From assembly GCF_022539665.2 (NCBI RefSeq), contig NC_081340.1:6509357-6573356 (forward strand): a stretch of 64,000 nt of DNA, written 5' to 3'. The notes below the pieces were generated by a model, which worked only from the letters and a program-made list of their open reading frames with translations, was not told the origin of the DNA and did not search any database. The position numbers were made by a program, and so were the translations under genes. Below are positions 36,906-46,186 of the stretch, in pieces (position 1 is the stretch's first letter; the number at the start of each line of letters is the position of its first letter). This DNA comes from Daphnia carinata (lineage: Eukaryota > Arthropoda > Branchiopoda > Diplostraca > Daphniidae).

Positions 36906-37815
36906 TTAGGCTTTTGACATTGGAACCTTAGTGGTGGCATGGGGTGCAACTGTAGCCTCACGAGCTTTACGGGTCGGGGCTTTAGTAGCTATGGTATGTG
37001 GCACAGTCGTAGCCTCTCGGGTTTTACGGGTTGGAACTTTGGTAGTCGCGGCATGTGGCACAGCGGTAGCTTCCCGGGTCTTACGGGTAGGAGCATTTGT
37101 AGCTGCGTTGTGTGGCACAGGGGTAGATTCTTGACTCTTAGAAGCCTTGGTAGTTGCAGCTTGTGGTACGGTGGTAACTTCACGAGCCTTACGGGTTGGG
37201 GCTTTACTGGCTACGGTATGTGGCACAGCGGTAGCCTCTCGGGCCTTACGGGTTGGGGCTTTGGTAGCCGCAACGTGTGGCACAGCGGTAGCCTCTCGGG
37301 CCTTACGAGTTGGGGCTTTGGTAGCCGCAACGTGTGGCACAGCGGTAGCCTCTCGGGTCTTACGGGTTGGGGCTTTACTGGCTACGGTATGTGGCACAGC
37401 GGTAGCCTCTCGGGCCTTACGGGTTGGGGCCTTGGTAGCCGCTAGGTGTGGCCCAGCGGTAGCTTCTCGGGTCTTACGAATAGGAGCCTTGGTGGTCACA
37501 TGTGGTTTAATGTTAGCCTCACGGGTTTTTCGTGTAGGGCTTACCGCCGGCAATATTATCGATGATGTGTTGGGCGTAATGGGCATCGACGTATTGTTTG
37601 CTACAATTTTGACGTTTTCGGGTGCTTTGACTGCATCTTCGTGTGTAATTTTAATCTCTTTTTGCACAGCCTCGCCCTCGGATGCCCATCCCTAAAAACA
37701 TACATTTTTCGAATAAAATAGCAATTGGACAACAAGTTAATAAAATTTTGTTCATTACTTTTATGGAGCCGATAGAGACACCCAAGACCAGAAGAGAAAA
37801 AAATAGGAACTTCAT
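36906..37815 (-). CDS. Secreted 19-residue-repeat protein with RKxR motif in most units
   Basis: Two minus-strand exons, signal exon 37759-37815 and main exon 36906-37691, join in phase 0 (280 residues). The signal peptide is MKFLFFSLLVLGVSIGS. After about 60 residues of spacer the protein is an array of about eleven 19-residue units of the form TKAPTRKAREATAVPHVAA, some degenerate (for example the shorter KASKSQESTPVPH unit). Most units contain RKTR or RKAR, which fits the minimal furin pattern R-x-x-R, so it could be a precursor of repeated peptides or simply a basic matrix protein. Gene structure, signal exon, acceptor context (GGATG) and promoter blocks match the mucin-like gene 2 kb away, so they are probably paralogues. 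No family is recognised. Confidence 0.82.
36915..37545 (-). repeat. Coding tandem repeat, 57 bp units
   Basis: About eleven tandem units of 57 bp (19 codons) form the body of the repeat protein. Inner units are nearly identical at the DNA level, indicating recent unequal exchange. The outer units and one 51 bp unit (residues KASKSQESTPVPHNAAT) are diverged. Confidence 0.85.
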
Positions 37816-37881
37816 GGCTGTGCTGGAACTGACCTGAGAATACCTGTCCCGTAAGAATGGTGTGAATTTTGCTGCTACAGT

Positions 37882-37931
37882 ATTTTATAGTCGGCAATAG
37901 TGGGAGGAGCCATTACTCCGTACCAGTCGGA
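37882..37931 (-). promoter_or_regulatory. TATA box and shared upstream blocks of the repeat-protein gene
   Basis: TATAAAAT read on the minus strand (37882-37889) lies about 67 bp before the ATG. GGGAGGAG (37902-37909) and CGTACCAGTCGGA (37919-37931) repeat the blocks seen before the neighbouring mucin-like gene with the same 9 bp spacing. Confidence 0.65.
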
Positions 37932-39451
37932 TCTATCGCCAGATTAATTCGTATTCTATTGATGTGTTGATTGCACAACCTTATGGATGTGGGCTAAGGT
38001 CTTCAATCAGCAACCAATGTCATGTGAAGCCAAGGTGTAATTAAATGCTTACAAGTAACGTAAGTATTACGAAGCAGTGTACTTTTCCTCAAGTGGCATC
38101 CTATTGTACATATTACTGACCGATGAGGGGCGAGCAAGCCATCCGGAACCCGCGTTCCGTTAGCATTTTCGTAGTCTTTGATCTGTGTTTATTTAAACTT
38201 TCAAATCACTTGGAAAACCCTATGTCTTTTTTTTTAAAGCCTGTATTCTGGATTACACTTTGGTAACTTAGGTGAGTAAAATTACTTGGTACATAACGTA
38301 CTAACGTCCTAAAACATGCTAAAATTCGGCCTTCGCTGGCGCCCCAGCTAAAACCAGATTCGAAAAGTAAACAACTACCTCTCGTTTGTGACCTTTTTCA
38401 AAACTTGGCACCATTTTTCAAGATGGCGGTAGATAGATCCAGTTTGTCCGGTAAGACCTGGCCAGCCAAACTAGCCTAAAAAATAGTATACCCCGATGGT
38501 CGAAAATGGACCCGCGGGTGATCCACGGGTTATCCGGGTATTAACAAACTGAGGCTGGCTTACCTGTGTTCCATGTTTTTAAACCATGATTGAAGTCTTT
38601 GTCATACAAAATTGGACGGCTTTTTCAGAAAAAGACTGTAGAAAGACTTTGGCATTTTTAAAAGATTCAATTTTCTGTACTTTTAAGCTTACAAGTTAAC
38701 AATTGAAATGATATATCTAGCAGCGTTTGAGGAAATGACATGACTCATGGTTTTTTTATCCCAATCTTGTCTGCAGTGAATCGCAGTTCGTACCATGTAG
38801 CATTTCCAAATTTTACCAGCGTCATTATCAATGTAAGTTCAAAATGGCGGTCAGCAACCGCGTGATTCATCGACAGAAGATAGCCATACTTTAAGGTAAT
38901 ATTGGTAACTTTCAGGCATTAGCGTGCTATTCAGAACAAAAAAGTATAATTATATCTATCAGGATGTAATAGCTGCATTGAAATTATCTGAAAAGACTGT
39001 AAATAACTGAAGGGCGGGTAAATTACTAAACATATTCCAAAAGATTTTCATCAGTGCATCCCGTTCAGTAAATCCATGGATTTACTACGGGTGATAAAGT
39101 ATGAGGGTGTAAACTTTGCCATATGTTGTTCTTCCTTGTGAATATTAGCCTAGATTTTGAACTGTGATAGAAACTGTAAGTGAGGTTGGTCATTTACCAA
39201 GGCTGTTTTGCTAGTAGAACTAAGAACAATATTCATTGTGTTCGCTAGAAATTCTGTAAAATTTCCTGCCTTTGCCTTCGTGATCTATTCATATTTCAGC
39301 AAACGATTTCACTTTTAGCTTTAACTACTGGAGAACTTCATCTACAGAACGATAAAGCCTCATTGAAGAATAATTGTGATCACAGGCATTGGCAGCTGCA
39401 GGAAAGAATCTGAAGACTTTGGAAAGGCTTACTGGATAACCTTACTGATCA
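37932..39451. other. Intergenic region upstream of the BRWD-like gene
   Basis: No WD40-coding sequence is seen here, although complete BRWD/PHIP genes carry it upstream of the part found at 39519. Two ATGGCGGT contexts occur (38423 and about 38844). The first is followed by a good donor after nine codons (exon end 38450) and might be a short first exon, but no phase-correct partner is convincing. Confidence 0.4.
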
Positions 39452-39538
39452 ATGAATCACGAAGAAGTACATCACAAACTCAAGCAATTTAAGAAAATTC
39501 GAATTAGAGCAAGGGAAAATGATGGCAAAGAGAAGTAA
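39452..39538 (+). promoter_or_regulatory. Upstream ORF overlapping the BRWD-like start codon
   Basis: ATG at 39452 opens a 28-codon frame that ends at TAA 39536-39538, overlapping the main ATG (39519) in another frame. If the transcript starts upstream of it, this would reduce translation of the main ORF or force leaky scanning. Confidence 0.45.
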
Positions 39539-42500
39539 AAAAATGGGCATGAAGTGCTTTCGGCTTTCTGATTGGTTATCTTCAACGGAGCTGCGCAGGT
39601 TACCTTTCTATCCACAAATAGGCGATGAAGTCATGTACTTCAGGCAAGGTTTGTTTCTTATTATTGATTTTATTATAAGTGGTCAGTTTTACTCGTTTAT
39701 TTCTACTCAGGTCATGAGCTCTACGTAAACACCGTAAAGCAGAAAAAATTATATGAAGTAAATCCGAGTTCGCTTCCTTGGTCCAAACAGACAATTCATC
39801 AACAAGAATTGGTTAGAATCATATGTGTAACGTATGAGATAGAGCCACCAAGGCTCGTTTGCTTGAAGGTGATTTCAACTATTGATTATTTGCAGTGTGT
39901 TAGTATTATTTGTATTTTTTTATATTAGTATTTGTTTTTTTTTTGTTTTTTTTTTAGCTGTGCCGACTCGATCCTAGAAGTGGATCGTTGACAAAAAAGA
40001 CTTTTGTGATCAAATACCATGATATGGATGAAGTGCCGGATTTCTTGGTACTAAAACAGGATTACGATGCTGCTATAACGCGCCAATGGAATTTGTTTCA
40101 ACGGTTTCGGAGTCTCATGAATGACAATCGCGGAGTCCAGATGTGGTGGGAAGGCCAGTTCATAAAGCGTGAGCCTTTCAATCCCGAATTTCCTGAATCC
40201 ATGTTTCTATGTTACGTCATCAGGTAGAACTCAATGTTAAATCGCTGACTCTTACTCAATTGTTATCAAGTAATATTTTTTAAATAACAGATGGGACAAT
40301 GGTGATTTAGACCGTCTTAGTCCATGGGATCTAGAAAACATCGATCCAAACAGAAAACCGTGTAGCGTTGGGGCTGGTGTACGAGTACTACCGATCGAAA
40401 TCATAAGGACATCTTATATGCCTGGGAAAAACGACTGGCCTCCAGTAGGGGATCGTGATTCTGAAACTTATCGTATATCTTCTGGAATCATCCAAATTAT
40501 GGATCTAGACGTGGCAAAGCATTTTTCGGCCCCCGTTGACCTTGATGAGTTTCCTACTTACGCATCCATTGTTAAGTATCCGATTGATCTCCGCACAATT
40601 AAAGCAAGACTGGATCACCGCTTTTATCGGCGTGTTGCAGCAGTTGAACACGACGTTCACCGCATACACACCAATGCACTCCTATTTAACGATCCCAAAA
40701 AGTCAGATATCGTAAGAAACTCTTGCATCACTACTGAATTGTGCCTTGAAATCATCCGGAACGCGGATGCCGACGTGACAGCCTTATATCGTCAATACCT
40801 GGAAGGCTGCAAGAAGAAAGAAGCTTATGGGAAGCCCTCCGCGACATCAAATCTGAACGAGGGGAGCAGCCAACTTCCACTGCGGAGCAGCCCATTTAAC
40901 GGATTAGTACAAAAACAACACAAAACGGAACGCCCAACAGAGGGAACTTGTTTTGCTTTTCCTCTAACTAATGTAATTACAGGATCCGAACAAACCAGTA
41001 CACCCACTCGGATACAAGGGCAAAAGGTCACCCACAAAGCGAATCACGTCGTTAAAGAGCATTGTTCCACTGAAGCATCTACAGTTCGTTCTAAAAGATA
41101 CATTACACGGAAGTTCTCGTCATTTGTCAATCCCGACGGACATAATACCGGTAATTATATTTGAAAATCGAGTCATCATAGAACAATAATCTTATTTTTT
41201 CCCAATGTGTTTACAGAAATCGGTGTAGCAATGGACGGCCACAAACTTGACGACTATTCTGAATTGGAAAATATTCGCGACAAAGAGATTACGAGTCAAA
41301 CCAGGGAGAAAGTCATTTATCCGGAAGAAGTTAAAATTGAACATTCACCTAAACCGAAGAAAATAGCGTCTATCAGCCCGTATACATTCCCAAGCAGCGA
41401 TGAATCGGAAACTGGTGATTTAGAAGAGAATGATCTGCCAATGGCAAGAAATGTCTCAAGAAGAAGCAGGTTACCGTTGCACAGGACGACGATAAACAAT
41501 TTTGATGCCATCCCGCTGCCAGAACCCACACTCTCTTCAGTTTCACCGATTTCATCCTCAGAGAGGTCCAGAAGCAAAATGTTTGACAGGCCCAAAGATA
41601 GCTCAAATACTTATGTCATCGATGAAACTTGCAATCAGAATTCAGAAATTACCATTACCAGAAGTGTGAGGAAACAAAGCATTGATTCAGACAATGTTCT
41701 AATTGAATATTTGGCTAAACGAAGAAAAATTTCTATGTCTGAAATAGATGTAGCACTTCGCAGGAATGAATCAGGAACAAGGAATCAGGAAGATAACTGC
41801 ATGTTTGCTTGCCGCGCCCAGCATAAGCTAGCAACAATGAAAAGTGCTCCAAGGGAAAGCGGATCGACTACTCGTAAAGTAAAAAATGATAATCGTGCCA
41901 ATCCATCACTTGAGTTGACTCCATTACCACGTACTACAATTTCACCGATGAGCCATGCAGAGAAGGAATTTTCACACAAAAGTCCTTTATCCTCCCATCA
42001 ACTGTTTTCAAATAATTGTTTAAACCTGACTGGAATTCGAAGAAAAGAACGGGATTCATCGATTACATTCGAGAACGCATCCATTATTTCCGTTCCTATC
42101 CCAATCGCTGTTTCGACTCCAATCGGAACGCGTAAGAAGTACGAAGATTCGAACACATGTATTGAGCAGACAAAACCTCGTTTGTTAAGAAATGTCACAG
42201 AGAATGAGATCAGTAAACAGTCAACTTGGGACACCTACTCATCAAGAAACCTTTGTGACATCAAGAAAAAGAATAAACGAAAATTGTCTAGCTCAGGCTC
42301 ATGGAATATTTCGTATTTTGAAGATGTAGCACAGGAACAATCAAGCACGAAATCTCCGACAATGGAAGACCAGCCGTCACCACCCTCCCTTCTGAATGAG
42401 TTACCAGCGAAGGAAATAGTTGCTGAAAACTTGCACCGTCAGTTCAATTCCTCCAATAGAAAAGCAGAAGAAGCACTTGAAACTGTTAGTGACAGACCTT

Positions 42501-43476
42501 CAAACATACAGCGTTCATCAAAAGCCCAAGTTACATCTCTGACCTCCGAGAAATCGTTTACGGTTAGAATTGATGCCCCACAACCTGCGGAATTCGAATG
42601 TGTCAATTCCCGTAACGCTAATTGTCAATCTACATCTTGCAGCATATCAATTTTCAAGGAAAATCGATATCAAACCGCAGTTCTATCTAAAGGCAACTTG
42701 CCTTATGAAGGCCAAGATCAATCCCAAAAGCAGGAAGTCATTCCAACGTCAAGTAACTTGGTTTGCATTCCGTTTTGCGAACAGTTTAAAGCTCCTGCAT
42801 CCCTTTTGAAGAAAACTCTCAAGAAAGAACATCGTGCCAAGTGTTTAACGAACGAAACTAAGTGTCGAAGTAAAAAAGATAACCTTTGTGAAATTAATAG
42901 TGATAACCGGAGTGAAACAACCGATTCAAAGAAAAATTCATCCCGTTCCAAAGATTTTCTCATCACCAAAATTCTTACAGAATCTAAAATTGATATTCCA
43001 ATAGAGAAGGTCACCAGTGACAAATCAGAGATTAAATCAAGAAAAAATAAAGTTCCAGGTGTTTCAGGGGCGTCGAAAATAAAAACCCATGAAGAGCCTA
43101 TTAACGTCTCTGCTTCCATTGAAGAAATTATGAGGAAGTACCTTGGCAACGAAAGCTGTGACGGACAGGCAGAGGAGCCGAAAAAAGGAAGAAAGAAACG
43201 TCCACTAGGCTCAAAGAAAAAATACGCTGGCAAGATTATTTCAAAAGGAGCTACCACGTTCAAAGATAACGTAAGAAGAAAGCATGTTATTTGTGTTGTG
43301 AATTTTTAAAATTATTTCAGGTTTTTTTTCAGGTTGAAAATGTTGGGGATGCATCGAACAACATGACCACGTCGGGAAAAACGCATATGACAGCACGGAA
43401 GCGCACAAGTGTAAAAGATGCATCGGTCAGCGAGCAACTGAACCTTGTAGAACGTATTCTACGAGAAAGAAAATGA
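39519..43476 (+). CDS. Truncated BRWD/PHIP-like protein: cryptic Tudor plus one bromodomain
   Basis: Six exons join in phase (1203 residues): 39519-39648, 39711-39868, 39958-40223, 40291-41150, 41217-43270, 43333-43476. Residues about 20-220 match the BRWD1/BRWD3/PHIP region before the first bromodomain (GDEVMYFRQGHE, YHDMDEVPDFLVL, RWDNGDLDRLSPWD), described in PHIP as a cryptic Tudor reader of methylated H3K4. A bromodomain follows (about 245-340; RISSGI, YPIDLRTI, FYRR, NALLFNDP) with the acetyl-lysine Asn at about 318 retained. The WD40 array and second bromodomain of full-length relatives are absent. The remaining 850 residues are a Ser/Lys-rich, apparently disordered tail ending in basic KKGRKKRP-type clusters. 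An in-frame TGA just upstream (39453) supports the start at 39519. A likely nuclear chromatin reader derived by partial duplication. Confidence 0.85.
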
Positions 43477-43678
43477 ATTGCTTCAAGATCTCCCCTGCCT
43501 ACTTCTATAATCAAGAAAAAAAATTCTGCAAGGCATAACGTCTGTGAGTAGGAATGAAATCCAACCAGTTTAGACTGCTTAATCAACTTGTTACTTTCGG
43601 ACACAACCAAGATGGTATTTTGTTTAATTTATTGTAGCTGCTATGTTTTTTGTTTTTTTTAAATTTTGCGTACTATTA

Positions 43679-43684
43679 AATAAA
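43679..43684 (+). terminator. Polyadenylation signal of the BRWD-like gene
   Basis: AATAAA about 200 bp after the TGA stop, in AT-rich sequence. Confidence 0.65.
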
Positions 43685-46186
43685 CTAGAAGGGTAGTTTA
43701 TTAACTGTATAACAGTTTGAAACCTTTGAAACTAGTTTTCCAATCTTCTAAACCGTTCCCTTTTAGGGCTAACAGGAAGGTCGCTAAACGAATGCTTCAC
43801 GAAGAATCTATTCTTTTGCCGCTTTCTACCAATATGCGACAATGATTACGGCTTTTCTTACGTTAAACTTTTATCATTTTTGAAGCTAACCAGCATAACC
43901 AATTCCCATTCTAGCTACATAGAGACAGCTTAATCGCTATGCAATGGTCGTATGTTATGTTTGTTGACCTGATCTTAAAGCTGAGATAAGTATTGAACCC
44001 CGAACAGCTTAAGCGACACATTTCAATTTTGCTCCCCCCTTTTGAAGTTGGATAATTGTGTTTGAAAATGGTCGGGAAGTAATTGCTTTTTCTCTTTCAG
44101 TTTTAATGCAATGTCGAAGAGACTTGCAATTAGCTAAGGAAACGATATTTTCCCACTTTCTTGCCAATAAGTTTGTATTGCACCGGAGGAAATGTTTCTG
44201 CAAGAACCACTTTATCACGTAATCTCGTATAAATTTTGTTTTGATTTTCAAACCACGTTTCAATTCGCTAATGAGCTTGTTTATCTTCTTTAAATAGGCA
44301 TTTCAAAGATGATCTTCAACGGATGGCTTGACAGCTTTCTGGTGAGTTCATTTCATTGACAGAGTTTACCATTTATTCCGTTGGCTAGGTTGGGGAGCCA
44401 CTGTATTCGTGGACAAATGTTGAAGAGAGACAATTTGATTTCGCTTTTGGATGAGTTAATGTGCTGTTTCGGATTTTCTACTCCTTATGGTAACATACTA
44501 TTGCATAGACTTGAATATCTTGATACCAAAATGGCCACCTTTGTGCAATTCAAGAAGAAATAGTTGTTGGAAGCACTGTGTACATTCCTCGTATTGTACC
44601 TGGGAAGGTAAACAAAAATTATATACAGCATACAGATATCTACATAAATAAAATGTTTTTATTTACCTTTTGGCATGACAGGTACCTAACCATTCAAGAT
44701 GGATCACTCGGCCGGGAAAACGGAAATCGTAGCATTGGGTTCCACTAGAAGTAATCGTCAAGACGTCAGCGTCGGTTCATGTAGTTTTGGACATATTCAC
44801 CAGGTAAGCTTTTCGTTTGCTTCTATGGAACTCCTTTCGCGTTGCCAATCAGCTTTGGATAGTTCAAAAATAGCCAGAACGCTATGCTTTTGAGGTGTGC
44901 AAGATCGTGAAGTGTTTTAACTTGAAACTGTTTATTGTCGAAGTCTTTCCAAAAGTAATGAGTATAGTCATCAATCGTCAATTACATTCCGGAGAAGGGA
45001 GTATAAAAGTAGAGAGTTTTATAAAACAGAAAATATCAAGAAGACTCAGACAAAACTATGAGTATTTTATCCTTCATATTTGGCACACAATGAATAGCAA
45101 AGTTTGGTATTTACTCGGTTCGACAATTTGAATTTTCCATCGCTGAGTTGATTTTAAGAAAGACTAGATGGCTATACCAAAACAAGATGTTTGTGTCACT
45201 GTAGAAAAAAAAAACTATCCATTCATTTTTTTTTTTTTTAAAGAACCGAAAATTCATGTGGGTTTAGCAGGCCATCCACATAAATGGAAGGTGATTTAAA
45301 AAAAAAACAAGAGTAAAGAGAAAATAAATCCGTTAAATATAAGAAACGAATCATTTTCTGAAATGTTCAATACCATCACTATTAACAAGGGCACTTGATA
45401 TTTGCATACACGTAGACTAGTGTACGAATTGTTTCTTTGACAAGCATATTTCAACTGCCCTGTTAGATTCAATTCGCCCAATCATGGGCAGAAACTATTT
45501 TTCTAATGATTATGTGTAACTTTTTTTTAAAGAAAAGTACTCTAATATTTTTTTATCATTTTGGATTGGAGTATTATGAGGCACTACATTGGCGAGACTA
45601 CACTTGCGTGGAATCCGATCAAACGAAGAATAGTGGTCCCTACAAATAGTCATACATATCTTAGGGCTACAATGTTTTCAACTAATCAATTCTTCCGTAG
45701 GTTCTATCTCGCTATTTGTCAAGACGAAGAAAACAAAAAACCAGTGAAAACAAAAGGCTGATCCGATTGTTTTAAAGTAAGTTTACAAGTCAAAAGAGTA
45801 TAAATATATCATCGTCTTTTGTTCCCCTCGGTTTAGGCAAGGCTAGAACAGTTTGACCGCAAAACACATTTTTCTTTGGAGTGCCTAGCTGTTTGTTATG
45901 ATTTCAATATACCAAGTATTTGAAAACAGAAGAGGAAAAAAAAAAGGAGAAACACTTACTTCTATCTACACACAGTTTTACGGGACTTAGAATAATCATC
46001 CTTTTTTTTTCCTTTAAATTTATAATGCTCTTATAAAAACCAGGTCCTTTTTGCATAAAAAAATGGCGAATCCTAAATGTCTATCAATGGAGAGAATCGT
46101 AAGTATGTATAATTTTGGCAATAAGAGCCGATCGAGACTAATCTTTGTATCTTTAGTGTTATAGGGCTATTGAACTGACTGGATTT
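43685..46186. other. Intergenic region with degenerate spliced-looking pieces
   Basis: Canonical splice pairs suggest plus-strand exons at 44298-44341, 44389-44607 and 44682-44803, but every frame through the middle piece meets a stop, so this is noncoding or a pseudogene. Near 45590-45690 a short frame reads AWNPIKRRIVVP, reminiscent of the AWKRRVVVP linker of BRWD proteins. No intact gene is supported. Confidence 0.45.

Noticed and set aside
36939-37695. Long plus-strand frames (168 and 182 codons) opposite the repeat-protein gene
   Set aside because: They are antisense reflections of the 57 bp coding repeat, whose unit length is divisible by three, so several frames stay open; the minus strand has the signal peptide, intron and TATA box.
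42718-43263. 181-codon minus-strand frame within the BRWD-like gene
   Set aside because: Antisense shadow of the large plus-strand exon, which has correct splicing at both ends.
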